Below, piece after piece: positions 29,139 to 38,401 of a DNA stretch of 64,000 nucleotides. The translations under genes were made by a program, and so were the position numbers. The stretch comes from Oceanimonas baumannii. Its GTDB lineage: Bacteria; Pseudomonadota; Gammaproteobacteria; Enterobacterales; Aeromonadaceae. The notes beneath the pieces were generated by a model. That model worked only from the letters and a program-made list of their open reading frames with translations. It was not told the origin of the DNA and ran no database searches. The first letter of the stretch is position 1, and the number at the start of each line of letters is the position of its first letter. The DNA lies in the NCBI RefSeq assembly GCF_002245495.1, contig NZ_NQJF01000008.1, positions 62,001 to 126,000 of the forward strand, written 5' to 3'.

Positions 29139-29157
29139 AATTCCAGAAGATCAGTAT

Positions 29158-29285
29158 TAAACCACTGATTTACAATAATAAACAACCTTAACAGCGGTTC
29201 TTTTATACGTGAAAACGAGACGTCTCAATAACTCCGTATGCTGGTCTTGAACGTTTCCGTGAATGGCTTGTAAACCACTGATTTA
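29158..29285. repeat. 15-base direct repeat, two copies 113 bases apart
   Basis: TAAACCACTGATTTA occurs at 29158-29172 and again at 29271-29285; the match continues as C/TAAT. The pair brackets the stretch between the first cassette and the integrase relic and could mark a small duplication or integration scar. Confidence 0.6.
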
Positions 29286-29370
29286 TAATGGAACAGGTTA
29301 TCCGCTTGCTGCCAATCGAGAACTCCGATGAGCGTAAACAAGCATAAATCGGGTACAAAGTCCATTATAA

Positions 29371-29386
29371 CTGTATAGATATACAG
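29371..29386. promoter_or_regulatory. LexA (SOS) box upstream of the integrase relic
   Basis: CTGTATAGATATACAG differs from the consensus CTGTATATATATACAG at one base, and T/A bases flank it as usual. It lies 14 bases upstream of an ATG on the + strand whose first residues resemble an integron integrase. A TATAAT (leftward, 29364-29369) beside it could be part of a promoter reading into the array. SOS control of intI is established for class 1 and Vibrio integrons. Confidence 0.75.
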
Positions 29387-29399
29387 TTAATAGGCTCGT

Positions 29400-29528
29400 A
29401 TGGCTCAGTCTCCATCCATTGAACAGATTCGGCATGAGCCAAGGCTTTGTCACGCACCTGGGTCCGTCTCTGCCCGGTGCTTTGCACAAACGAGCCAGGC
29501 ACAACCTGGCCAGGGCAGTTCTTTAAAC
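29400..29528 (+). pseudogene. Remnant of an integron integrase gene (N-terminal residues only)
   Basis: A 42-codon frame opening MAQSPSIEQIRHEPRLCH. IntI proteins of gammaproteobacteria start with a similar pattern, SPF(L/I)xxIRxExRLRxYS. After about 18 residues the match ends and the frame stops at 29526-29528; no tyrosine-recombinase catalytic region is found anywhere in the window. Position (right of the attI-like core), orientation (away from the cassettes) and the LexA box upstream all fit intI. Confidence 0.5.
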
Positions 29529-29632
29529 ACCGCCCACGCTACCGCCGGACCTTGCAGGCGATCATCCTGATTGCAGTCATTCCAATTTGCATCCTATTTT
29601 GACGAAGTCGCGGAATAATTCAATTGGAGCCC
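29529..29632. other. Intergenic stretch with no recognisable feature
   Basis: About 100 bases between the integrase relic and the phoD-side terminator. No open frame, repeat or promoter stands out. Confidence 0.5.
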
Positions 29633-29661
29633 AAAAAAAACCGGCCCGCAATGCGGGCCGG
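29633..29661 (-). terminator. Intrinsic terminator of the PhoD-like gene
   Basis: Leftward: CCGGCCCGC pairs with GCGGGCCGG around a three-base loop and is followed by eight T. It lies 20 bases after the gene's stop. Confidence 0.92.
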
Positions 29662-29680
29662 AACGCTGAAAGGCAGGAAA

Positions 29681-31213
29681 TCAGGCAGGCTGTAATACCT
29701 TGGTATACAGGGTGTCGTTATTAAGATCTTTCAGAGTTACCGTCATGGCACGGCTTTGTTCATCTATGTCTACCTGTCCGAAGAACTGCAGGCCGGCATA
29801 AGGTGACATATTTTGTGTGGCGGGTGACTTCTCATACACCACCTGCAGCCCGAAGGTGTCATCCGGCTTGCCGGGCCCAAAGCTGCCGGAATTCAATGGT
29901 CCGGACACAAACTCCCAGAACGGGGCAAAGTCAGTAAAGCTGGCTTTGGCCGGGTCATAATAGTGTGCTGCGGTATAGTGCACATCGGCGGTAAACCACA
30001 CCACGTTTTTAATGCCGGCATCTTTAATGCCTTTAAGCAGCCGGGCAATCTCCAGCTCCCTGCCCTTCGCCGGGCCGTGATCACCATTGGCGACCGCTTC
30101 CCAGCGAACATCACCGTCGGCCACCTGCAGGCCCAGGGGCATATCACAGAACACCGCCTTCCAGGTTGCGGTCGAGGCTTTCAGCTCATCCAGCAGCCAG
30201 TCAACCTGCGTACTTCCCAGAATGGCCGTTTCTGCACTGGGCTCCGTTTGCAGGTTGTCCGAGTTAGGGCCACGATATGAACGCATATCGAGCACAAAAC
30301 GATCCAGCAAGGGGCCAAACGGCAGACTGCGATACACCTGATCGCTGCCTTCAGGCCCGCTGCGGCGGATAGGGGCGTAATCAAAAAATGCACGGGTTGC
30401 CCGGGCTTGCAGCAAGGTCGGGCTCTTCACGCTGTAGCGGGCATCCTGGCTCAAATCTTTGGATGCGGAATAGTTGTTCACTACTTCGTGATCATCCCAC
30501 TGCCAGATCTGCGCCACCTGGCTGTTGAACAACCGTACGTTTTCATCCATCAGGTTGTAACGATAGCGGCCACGGAATTCATTGAGGGTTTCAGCCACCT
30601 TGCTGACCTCGGGCGTTACGATGTTTTTCCAGATCTTGCCGTCTTCCACTTCCATCTGTTCCGCAATGGGGCCGTCGGCATAAATGGTGTCACCGCTGTG
30701 TACAAAGAAGTCGGGCTTCTGCTCGGCCATGGTGCGGTAAATTTTCATGCCGCCAAATTCCGGGTTAATGCCATAGCCCTGTCCTGCGGTGTCGCCGGAC
30801 CAGAGGAAACGCACCGGCCCTACGGCCAGAGGAGCAGTCATAAAGCTGCCGGTTACCCACTCGGACAGTTCGTTATTACTGGCATCGGTGTAGCCTACCC
30901 GTACATAAATACGGCGTCCGGCAGGCAAATCCTTCAGTTCAACCCGGCTGGTAAAGTCACTGGGCGACAACGCCCAGGGGCCACGTACTTTCACAGGTTT
31001 GGCAAAATGCTCTTCCGTATCCCACTCCACCCACATACGGGCCGGACGATCACTGCGACCCCACACCAGGGCACTGTTGGCCAGCACATCGCCAATCTGA
31101 ATGCCGCTTTGTTGCTGGGGCTTGTCGCCGGTGGCCGCCATGGCCGGAGTTCTGCTCAGTAACAGACCACCGCCCAGTACTGCCATGCCCTGAAGAAAGT
31201 TACGTCTTTTCAT
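29681..31213 (-). CDS. PhoD-type alkaline phosphatase/phosphodiesterase, Tat-exported
   Basis: 510 residues from the ATG of MKRRNFLQGMAVLGG; a GAGGAC site lies upstream and earlier starts add an unrelated extension. The N-terminus is a twin-arginine signal (RRNFLQ). A PhoD N-terminal beta domain (about 40-130) is followed by the metallophosphatase domain with LWSGDTAGQ, VHSGDTIYAD, WDDHEVVNNY and FTADVHYTAAHYY metal-ligand motifs. The enzyme would release phosphate from esters in the periplasm, with Fe and Ca in characterised homologues. No Pho box is obvious. Confidence 0.92.
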   Translation of the reverse strand: MKRRNFLQGMAVLGGGLLLSRTPAMAATGDKPQQQSGIQIGDVLANSALVWGRSDRPARMWVEWDTEEHFAKPVKVRGPWALSPSDFTSRVELKDLPAGRRIYVRVGYTDASNNELSEWVTGSFMTAPLAVGPVRFLWSGDTAGQGYGINPEFGGMKIYRTMAEQKPDFFVHSGDTIYADGPIAEQMEVEDGKIWKNIVTPEVSKVAETLNEFRGRYRYNLMDENVRLFNSQVAQIWQWDDHEVVNNYSASKDLSQDARYSVKSPTLLQARATRAFFDYAPIRRSGPEGSDQVYRSLPFGPLLDRFVLDMRSYRGPNSDNLQTEPSAETAILGSTQVDWLLDELKASTATWKAVFCDMPLGLQVADGDVRWEAVANGDHGPAKGRELEIARLLKGIKDAGIKNVVWFTADVHYTAAHYYDPAKASFTDFAPFWEFVSGPLNSGSFGPGKPDDTFGLQVVYEKSPATQNMSPYAGLQFFGQVDIDEQSRAMTVTLKDLNNDTLYTKVLQPA

Positions 31214-31313
31214 CTCGTCCTCGGTTTCAACAAAAAAAGTTACCTTAGTAACCAAGTGTGAAAAACGAATAAACGTTGAATGACGAATTAAAGACAATGG
31301 CATGACAGGTCAT

Positions 31314-31350
31314 AAAAAAGACAGTTAACCGGCCCGCAGCAAGGGCCGGT
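31314..31350 (-). terminator. Probable terminator after prpE
   Basis: Leftward: ACCGGCCC pairs with GGGCCGGT around a 7-base loop, and six T follow after a 9-base gap. The gap makes it weaker than a standard intrinsic terminator. Confidence 0.6.
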
Positions 31351-31363
31351 CAGGGCTCTCGGC

Positions 31364-33238
31364 TTACTCCAGCACCCGTGTCAGCTCCTCGAGTGACGCA
31401 GGATCATCAATGGTAGAAGGCACCACATATTGCTCGCCGTCGGCAATCTGGCGGATCACCCGGCGCAGTATTTTGCCGGAGCGGGTTTTGGGCAACCGAT
31501 CCACAATAATGGCCTGCTTGAAACAGGCCACCGCCCCTACCTGCTCACGCACCAGTTGCAGCAGCTCCCGTTCGATGCTGCCATTGTCGGAGGCATAGCC
31601 GTCTTTCAGCACCACCAGCCCCAACGGCAGCTGACCTTTCAGCTCGTCGTGCACCCCAATCACCGCACATTCGGCCACGGCATCATGGCTGCCGACAATG
31701 GCTTCCATCTCACCGGTAGACAGACGATGGCCGGCCACGTTGATCACATCATCCATGCGCCCCATGACAAACAGGTAGCCGTCTTCATCCAGGTATCCTC
31801 CGTCACCGGACACGTAATAACCGGGGAACTGGCCGAGATAACCGGATTCAAAACGATCGTGATTGCGCCACACGGTGGGCAGGCAGCCCGGTGGCAATGG
31901 CCGCTGAATGGTAATGTAGCCCTGCTCGCCCGCCGGCTGCGCTTCGCCCAGTTCATTCAGCACGGTCACCCTGTAGCCCGGAATGGGCCTGGTGGCCGAA
32001 CCGGGTTTAATAGCGAAACGCTCCAGCCCCAGCGGGTTACCGGCAATGGCCCAGCCGGTTTCGGTCTGCCACCAGTGATCCACCACCGGACGCCCGGTGT
32101 GGCTTTCCACCCACTCCAGAGTGGGCGGATCCAGCCGTTCGCCGGCCATAAAAATAGTGGTAAGCGCGGCCATCGGGTATTGCTTCAGTTGCTCACCGTT
32201 GGGATCTTCCTTTTTAATGGCACGGAAAGCCGTAGGGGCCGAGAACAGCACCTTAACGCCATATTCGTCACACACTCGCCAGAAGGCACCGGGATCCGGG
32301 GTTTTCACCGGTTTGCCCTCATACAAGATGGTGGTGCAACCGTAAATCAGCGGGGCATACACAATGTAGGAATGCCCCACCACCCAGCCCACGTCGGAGG
32401 CGGCCCAGAATACATCACCGGGCTTCACGTTATAGATGGCAGACATGCTGTAATGCAGGGCCACCGCATGACCGCCGTTGTCGCGCACCACGCCTTTGGG
32501 TTTGCCGGTGGTGCCCGAGGTATACAGAATGTAGAGCGGATCCGTGGCCTTTACCGGCACACAGGAATGCGGCCTGGCCTTTTGCATCAGGGCGGACCAG
32601 TCCTTGTCGCGATCATAAGGCAGCTCGGCCAGGCATTCCCTGCGCTGTACCACCACCACATGTTCCGGCTTCCAGCGGCTGTCCATCACCGCCTTGTCTA
32701 CCAGCGGCTTGTAGGGGATCACCTTGTTCACTTCCACGCCACAGCTGGCCGTCAGCACCACCCTGGGCTCGGCATCTTCAATGCGCACCGCCAGCTCATG
32801 CGGGGCAAAGCCACCAAACACCACGGAGTGAATGGCACCCAGGCGGGCACAAGCCAGCATGGCCATGGCGGCTTCCGGGATCATCGGCATATAGATCACC
32901 ACCCGGTCGCCTTTCTGCACGCCAAGCTCGGCCAGCATGCCCGCCGCTCTGGCTACCTGATCCCGCAGCACACGGTAGGTATAACGGGCTTTTTTTCCGG
33001 TTACCGGCGAGTCGTAGATCAGTGCGGTCTGATCTCCCCTGCCCTGCGCCACATGATAATCCAGCGCCAGGTGGGCTGTGTTCAGCTCACCGTCGGCAAA
33101 CCAGCGCTCAATGCCGTGCTCATCCTGGCTTAACACGGTATGCGGAAAGGTAAACCAGTCGAGTTTCTCGGCCTGTTGTTTCCAGAAGGTTTCCGGCGCA
33201 CTGGCCGCCAGATCAAATGCCTGCTGATAAGTGAACAT
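31364..33238 (-). CDS. prpE: Propionyl-CoA synthetase
   Basis: Activates propionate to propionyl-CoA with ATP and CoA, feeding the methylcitrate cycle. 624 residues from MFTYQQAFDLAAS; AGGAG lies 8 bases upstream, while an in-frame ATG 18 bases earlier overlaps that site. ANL-family motifs are the P-loop LYTSGTTGKPKGV (near 241), DHWWQTETGWAI, and the acetylatable lysine region LPKTRSGKILRRVI near the C-terminus. Last gene of the prp operon. Confidence 0.93.
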   Translation of the reverse strand: MFTYQQAFDLAASAPETFWKQQAEKLDWFTFPHTVLSQDEHGIERWFADGELNTAHLALDYHVAQGRGDQTALIYDSPVTGKKARYTYRVLRDQVARAAGMLAELGVQKGDRVVIYMPMIPEAAMAMLACARLGAIHSVVFGGFAPHELAVRIEDAEPRVVLTASCGVEVNKVIPYKPLVDKAVMDSRWKPEHVVVVQRRECLAELPYDRDKDWSALMQKARPHSCVPVKATDPLYILYTSGTTGKPKGVVRDNGGHAVALHYSMSAIYNVKPGDVFWAASDVGWVVGHSYIVYAPLIYGCTTILYEGKPVKTPDPGAFWRVCDEYGVKVLFSAPTAFRAIKKEDPNGEQLKQYPMAALTTIFMAGERLDPPTLEWVESHTGRPVVDHWWQTETGWAIAGNPLGLERFAIKPGSATRPIPGYRVTVLNELGEAQPAGEQGYITIQRPLPPGCLPTVWRNHDRFESGYLGQFPGYYVSGDGGYLDEDGYLFVMGRMDDVINVAGHRLSTGEMEAIVGSHDAVAECAVIGVHDELKGQLPLGLVVLKDGYASDNGSIERELLQLVREQVGAVACFKQAIIVDRLPKTRSGKILRRVIRQIADGEQYVVPSTIDDPASLEELTRVLE

Positions 33239-33289
33239 GGTGCTTGCTCCTGACATTGCTTTTCCTTAAGCGCCGGGGCGCATTAACAA

Positions 33290-34465
33290 TTACTCAAACG
33301 GCACGCGCACAACCCCTTCCATTAAAATGCGCGCGCTGCGGCTCATCGATACGGTATCCACCCTCCAGCCCTGCTCTGTGTTGCGGGCACTGGCCCCCAC
33401 CGTTAAGGTGCCGGACGGATGACCAAAGGTAACCCGCTCTCTTTCTTCCCTACCGGCAGCCAGGTTAACCAGGGTGCCGGGCACACAGGCGGCGGCGGCA
33501 ATGGCCACGGCGGCGGTGCCCATCATGGCGTGGTGCAGCCTGCCCATGGACAACGCCCGCACCAGCACATCCACCTCATTGCCGGCAACGGGCTTGCCAC
33601 TGGCGGCAAGATACGCGGCCGGCCCCGCCACAAAGGCGATCTTGGGAGTATGCTGACGCAGTGCTGCTTCTTCAGGCTCGTTGATCAGCCCCATTTTTAC
33701 GGCCCCAACGGCGCGGACACGCTCAAACATGGCCAGGGTGTCCGCATTGCCGTTAATGTCTGGCTGCAGTTCGGTACCGGTGAAACCCATGCTGCCGGCG
33801 TTAATAAAAATGGTTGGTATGCCGGCATTGATCAGCGTGGCATCCAGGGTGCCCACCCCGGGTACCTCCAGTTGGTCGATCACATTGCCGGTGGGGAACA
33901 TGGCCCCCTCACCCGGCGCAACAAAATCCACCCGGATTTCCGCGGCAGGAAAGGTAACGCCGTCCAGCTCAAAATCACCGGTTTCCTGCACGTCACCGTT
34001 TACCATGGGCACGTGCACCAGCAGGGTTTTACCTATGTTGGCCTGCCATACCCGCACCGTGGCCGTGCCGTTTTCCGGCAGCCGTGTTTTGTCCACCAGG
34101 CCGGCGTGAATGGCAAAGGGGCCCACCGCTGCCGACAGATTGCCGCAGTTGCCGCTCCAGTCGACAAAGGGTTTATCAATGGACACCTGGCCAAACAGGT
34201 AGTCCACATCGTGATCGGGCTTTTCGCTCCTGGATACAATCACCGTTTTGCTGGTGCTGGAGGTGGCTCCGCCCATGCCATCCGTGTGTTTGCCGTAAGG
34301 ATCCGGGCTGCCGATCACCCGCAGCAGCAGCCGGTCCCGGGCATCGCCGGGTACCTGTGCCGGTGGCGGCAAATCGTCGAGGTTAAAAAACACGCCCTTG
34401 CTGGTGCCGCCACGCATGTAGGTGGCAGGTATTTTCAGCTGGGGCGGATAGGCATTACTTGCCAT
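33290..34465 (-). CDS. prpF: 2-methylaconitate cis-trans isomerase
   Basis: 391 residues of the PrpF family, a diaminopimelate-epimerase-like fold that converts the AcnD product into the substrate of the next hydration. Hallmarks: KIPATYMRGGTSKGVFF (about 10-26), DGMGGATSSTSKTVIV and SGNCGNLSAAVGPFAI. It always travels with acnD when prpD is absent, as here. Confidence 0.93.
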   Translation of the reverse strand: MASNAYPPQLKIPATYMRGGTSKGVFFNLDDLPPPAQVPGDARDRLLLRVIGSPDPYGKHTDGMGGATSSTSKTVIVSRSEKPDHDVDYLFGQVSIDKPFVDWSGNCGNLSAAVGPFAIHAGLVDKTRLPENGTATVRVWQANIGKTLLVHVPMVNGDVQETGDFELDGVTFPAAEIRVDFVAPGEGAMFPTGNVIDQLEVPGVGTLDATLINAGIPTIFINAGSMGFTGTELQPDINGNADTLAMFERVRAVGAVKMGLINEPEEAALRQHTPKIAFVAGPAAYLAASGKPVAGNEVDVLVRALSMGRLHHAMMGTAAVAIAAAACVPGTLVNLAAGREERERVTFGHPSGTLTVGASARNTEQGWRVDTVSMSRSARILMEGVVRVPFE

Positions 34466-34506
34466 GGTTAACTCCTGTTAATAACCCGTTTGGGTGCGAT
34501 GTATCC

Positions 34507-34606
34507 CGTCACTCCGGCGAAGGCCGGAGTCCATTGCATGGGGCACATTCCCATAAGGAATACTCACGGTCTGCAGAATGGATTCCGGCTCGGGGGCCGG
34601 GATGAC
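34507..34606. repeat. Dispersed inverted-repeat element, copy a
   Basis: Two arms, CGTCACTCCGGCGAAGGC...CCGGAGTCCA and TGGATTCCGGC...GCCGGGATGAC, face each other about 45 bases apart in the acnD-prpF gap. Outer ends GTCA/TGAC are inverted. Confidence 0.7.
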
Positions 34607-34611
34607 CACCC

Positions 34612-37191
34612 TCACCCTGCCAGAAAGTCCCGGGCAAAACGCTGCAGCACACCGCCGGCACGGTATACATTAAGCTCATCGGCCGTATCCAGCCGGCAGC
34701 GTACCGGCACCCTTTCCTGCTCACCATTGCTTCTGGTTATCACCAGGGTCAGCACTGCGCCTGGGGTTATCCCACCTTCCACGTCATACAGTTCGGCGCC
34801 GTCCAGCGCCAGCGTATGCCGGTTGGTTCCCGCCAAAAATTCCAGTGGCAGCACCCCCATCCCTACCAGGTTGGTACGGTGAATACGCTCAAAGCCTTCC
34901 GCCACAATGGCTTCCACCCCCGCCAGGCGAACCCCTTTGGCAGCCCAGTCCCGGGACGAGCCCTGGCCATAGTCGGCCCCCGCCACAATAATCAGCGGCT
35001 GCTTGCGGCTCATGTAGGTTTCTATGGCTTCCCACATCCGGGTGACCTTGCCGTCCGGCTCAATCCGCGCCAGCGAGCCCTGCACCACCTCACCATTTTC
35101 CTGCACCATTTCGTTAAACAGCTTGGGGTTGGCCAGGGTCGCCCGCTGAGCCGTTAAATGATCGCCGCGATGAGTGGCATACGAGTTAAAGTCTGCTTCC
35201 GGCAGCCCCATGCTGGCCAGATATTCTCCTGCTGCGCTGGATGGCAGAATGGCATTGGAAGGCGACAGATGATCGGTGGTGATGTTGTCCCCCAGAATGG
35301 CCAGCGGCCGCATGCCGGTGAGGCTGCATTCCCGGGCCAGGGCTCCTTCCCAGTAGGGAGGCCGGCGGATATAGGTGCTCATGGGCCGCCAGTCGTATAG
35401 TGGCGGCGTGTTCTGGGCGGCATCATTGAGCTTGAACATTTGAATGTACACCTGATTAAACTGCTCCGGCTTCACGTATTGCGCCACCACCGCATCAATT
35501 TCTTCATCGCTGGGCCAGAGATCGTTCAGGTAAACCGGCTTGCCGCCGGCATCGGTGCCCAGCGCATCGCGCTCTATATCGAAGCGAATGGTTCCCGCCA
35601 GCGCATAGGCCACCACCAGCGGCGGCGAGGCCAGAAATGCCTGCCGGGCATAAGGGTGAATGCGGCCGTCGAAGTTGCGGTTACCCGAGAGCACCGCTGT
35701 GGTATAGAGATCGCGTTCAATAATCTCCTGCTGAATGGCCGGATCCAGTGCTCCGCTCATGCCGTTACAGGTGGTGCAGGCATAACCCACAATGCCAAAG
35801 CCGAGTTGCTCCAGCTCCGGCAGCAGGCCGGCTTCTTCCATATAGAGCCGTGCCACTTTTGAGCCGGGCGCAAAAGACGTCTTTACCCAGGGCTTGCGCG
35901 TGAGTCCCAGCGAGTTGGCCTTTTTGGCCAGCAGCCCCGCCGCCACCACATTGCGCGGGTTGCTGGTATTGGTGCAGGAAGTTATGGCGGCGATGATCAC
36001 GGCACCGTCCGGCAGTTCTCCGGGTTTCTCCTGCCAGGGGCCGGCAATGCCCCGCTCGGTGAGCGCCGAGGTGGGCAAACGCCGGTGCGGGCTGGATGGC
36101 CCCGCCATATTGCGGGTAACCAGGCCGACATCAAATTCCAGCACCCGTTCATACTCGGCGGTGCTCAGGTCATCGGCCCACAGACCGGTATGCCGGGCGT
36201 AGTGCTCTACCAGCTTAATCTGCTCATCATCCCGTCCGGTCAGGCGCAAGTAATTGATGGTCTGCTCATCGATATAGAACAGGCCGGCGGTGGCCCCGTA
36301 TTCCGGCGTCATGTTGGAAATGGTGGCCCGATCGCCAATGGTAAGATCCCGGGTGCCTTCGCCAAAAAACTCCAGCCAGGCCGACACCACCCGTTGCTCA
36401 CGCAAAAACTCGGTCAGCGCCAGCACAATGTCGGTGGCGGTAATGCCCGGTCTGCGCTTGCCGGTCAGCTTTACGCCCACAATGTCCGGCAGGCGCATCA
36501 TGGAAGGCCGGCCCAGCATCACGGTTTCGGCTTCCAGCCCGCCCACACCAATGGCTATCACCCCGAGGGCATCCACATGGGGGGTATGGCTGTCGGTGCC
36601 CACACAGGTATCCGGAAACGCCACGCCGTGTTTCACCTGTACTACCGGCGACATTTTCTCGAGGTTGATCTGATGCATAATGCCGTTTCCGGCAGGGATC
36701 ACACTCACGTTCTCAAAGGCGGTTTTACACCATTCAATAAAGTGAAAACGGTCTTCGTTGCGTCTGTCTTCAATGGCGCGGTTTTTTTCAACGGCATCCG
36801 GCTCAAAGCCGGCATGCTCTACCGCCAGCGAGTGATCCACAATCAGCTGGGTTTCCACCACCGGATTAACCCGGGCCGGATCGCCCCCCTGTGCAGCAAT
36901 GGCATCCCGCAAACCGGCCAGGTCAACCAGCGCAGTCTGGCCCAGTATGTCGTGGCACACGACCCGCGCCGGGTACCAGGGGAAGTCGAGATCGCGCCGG
37001 CGCTCAATCAGCTGTGCCAGGCTGTCAGTCAGCTGCTCAGGATCGCAGCGGCGCACCAGTTGCTCTGCCAGCACCCTTGAGGTGTAGGGCAACCGCTCAT
37101 AGGCACCGGGCGCAATGGCATTGACTGCCGCTCTGGCGTCATAAAATTCAAGCCGGCTACCGGGTAACGGCTTACGATATTGGGTGTTCAT
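34612..37191 (-). CDS. acnD: Fe/S-dependent 2-methylisocitrate (2-methylcitrate) dehydratase
   Basis: 859 residues, an aconitase-A-like enzyme that dehydrates 2-methylcitrate and needs PrpF. The ATG of MNTQYRKPLPGSRLEF has GAGGA upstream. The cubane-ligating cysteines are in ITSCTNTSNPRN (about residue 410) and YACTTCNGMSG (near 476). The C-terminal swivel domain carries YGQGSSRDWAAKG and RIHRTNLVGMG. Next to prpC and prpF as in Shewanella, Vibrio and Ralstonia type prp operons. Confidence 0.93.
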   Translation of the reverse strand: MNTQYRKPLPGSRLEFYDARAAVNAIAPGAYERLPYTSRVLAEQLVRRCDPEQLTDSLAQLIERRRDLDFPWYPARVVCHDILGQTALVDLAGLRDAIAAQGGDPARVNPVVETQLIVDHSLAVEHAGFEPDAVEKNRAIEDRRNEDRFHFIEWCKTAFENVSVIPAGNGIMHQINLEKMSPVVQVKHGVAFPDTCVGTDSHTPHVDALGVIAIGVGGLEAETVMLGRPSMMRLPDIVGVKLTGKRRPGITATDIVLALTEFLREQRVVSAWLEFFGEGTRDLTIGDRATISNMTPEYGATAGLFYIDEQTINYLRLTGRDDEQIKLVEHYARHTGLWADDLSTAEYERVLEFDVGLVTRNMAGPSSPHRRLPTSALTERGIAGPWQEKPGELPDGAVIIAAITSCTNTSNPRNVVAAGLLAKKANSLGLTRKPWVKTSFAPGSKVARLYMEEAGLLPELEQLGFGIVGYACTTCNGMSGALDPAIQQEIIERDLYTTAVLSGNRNFDGRIHPYARQAFLASPPLVVAYALAGTIRFDIERDALGTDAGGKPVYLNDLWPSDEEIDAVVAQYVKPEQFNQVYIQMFKLNDAAQNTPPLYDWRPMSTYIRRPPYWEGALARECSLTGMRPLAILGDNITTDHLSPSNAILPSSAAGEYLASMGLPEADFNSYATHRGDHLTAQRATLANPKLFNEMVQENGEVVQGSLARIEPDGKVTRMWEAIETYMSRKQPLIIVAGADYGQGSSRDWAAKGVRLAGVEAIVAEGFERIHRTNLVGMGVLPLEFLAGTNRHTLALDGAELYDVEGGITPGAVLTLVITRSNGEQERVPVRCRLDTADELNVYRAGGVLQRFARDFLAG

Positions 37192-37199
37192 GACCGTCC

Positions 37200-38360
37200 T
37201 CACTTGCGCTCGCCGATGGGCAGCCAGGCTTGCGGCTCAGGGCCGATGTAGTCGGCGCTGGGGCGAATAATGCGGTTGTTGGCGCGCTGCTCAAACACAT
37301 GCGCGGCCCAGCCGGTTACCCTGCTCATCACAAAAATGGGGGTAAACAGCTTGGTGGGAATGTCCATAAAGTGGTAGGCAGAGGCGTGAAAGAAGTCAGC
37401 ATTGCAGAACAGGTTTTTCTCCCGCTTCATCACCTGCTCTACCCGCTCGGATACGGCATAAAGGTGAGTATCGCCCACGTCTTCCGCCAGCTTTTTGGAC
37501 CAGGCCTTGATCAGGTCATTACGCGGATCCGACTCGCGATAGATGGCATGGCCAAAGCCCATGATTTTTTCCTTGTTGGCCAGCATCTGCATAATGCCGC
37601 GCTCGGCCTCATCGGCTGTTTGCCACTGCTCAATCATCTCCATGGCAGCTTCGTTGGCACCACCGTGCAACGGCCCGCGCAGGCTGCCGATGGCGGCAGT
37701 AATGCAGGAATGCAGATCCGACAAGGTGGAGGCACACACCCGGGCGGTAAAGGTGGACGCATTAAACTCGTGCTCGGCATACAGTACCAGAGAGCAGTGC
37801 ATCACCCGCTTGTGCAGATCGGACGGGGCCTTGCCGGTCAGCATTTCCAGAAAATAACCGCCGATGCTGTCCTGCTCCGGACAGACGGTGTCGATGCGCA
37901 CACCATCGTGGCTGTAGCGATACCAGTAACAGATGATGGCCGGCAACATGGCAAGCAGGGTGTCGGTTTTTTCACCCTGCTCTGAAAAGTCCAGTTCCTG
38001 ATCCAGATTCCCCAATACCGAGCAGCCGGTGCGCATCACGTCCATGGGGTGAGCATGAGCGGGAATTTCTTCCAGCACCCGGCACAACGCCGGCGGCAGA
38101 CCACGACGGGCGGTCAGCAACTGCTTGTAGTTATCCAGCTCGGCTTGCGTCGGCAGCTTCCCTTTCAGCAGCAGATGGGCGACTTCTTCAAATTCGGCAT
38201 GGTGCGCCAGATCGGTAATGTCGTAACCACGGTAAGTCAGTCCGGTGCCGCTCTTGCCCACGGTGCACAGGGCTGTGGTGCCGGCACTCTGGCCGCGCAG
38301 CCCGGCCCCGCCCAGTTGTTTCTCTTCCTTGTTCACTCCGGCAGTGGCAAACGTTGTCAT
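37200..38360 (-). CDS. prpC: 2-methylcitrate synthase
   Basis: 386 residues of the citrate-synthase family; condenses propionyl-CoA with oxaloacetate. Catalytic histidines are in GPLHGGANEAA and GFGHAIYR; the aspartate is in NADFFHASAYHFM near the C-terminus. The N-terminus GLRGQSAGTTALCTVGKSGTGLTYRGYDI is that of PrpC rather than GltA. It lies between prpB and acnD. Confidence 0.95.
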   Translation of the reverse strand: MTTFATAGVNKEEKQLGGAGLRGQSAGTTALCTVGKSGTGLTYRGYDITDLAHHAEFEEVAHLLLKGKLPTQAELDNYKQLLTARRGLPPALCRVLEEIPAHAHPMDVMRTGCSVLGNLDQELDFSEQGEKTDTLLAMLPAIICYWYRYSHDGVRIDTVCPEQDSIGGYFLEMLTGKAPSDLHKRVMHCSLVLYAEHEFNASTFTARVCASTLSDLHSCITAAIGSLRGPLHGGANEAAMEMIEQWQTADEAERGIMQMLANKEKIMGFGHAIYRESDPRNDLIKAWSKKLAEDVGDTHLYAVSERVEQVMKREKNLFCNADFFHASAYHFMDIPTKLFTPIFVMSRVTGWAAHVFEQRANNRIIRPSADYIGPEPQAWLPIGERK

Positions 38361-38401
38361 AACAGACTCCTTGTTTTTGGTCGAGGTTCAATCGGTAAGC
38401 G

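Noticed and set aside
29298-29504. 68-codon leftward frame over the LexA box region
   Set aside because: No ribosome site, no homology, and it runs across the palindrome; the integrase-relic reading on the other strand explains the region better.
31430-33133. 567-codon frame on the strand opposite prpE
   Set aside because: It is composed of GC-skew-driven residues (many H, Q, G) and mirrors prpE codons; no recognisable family or start site.
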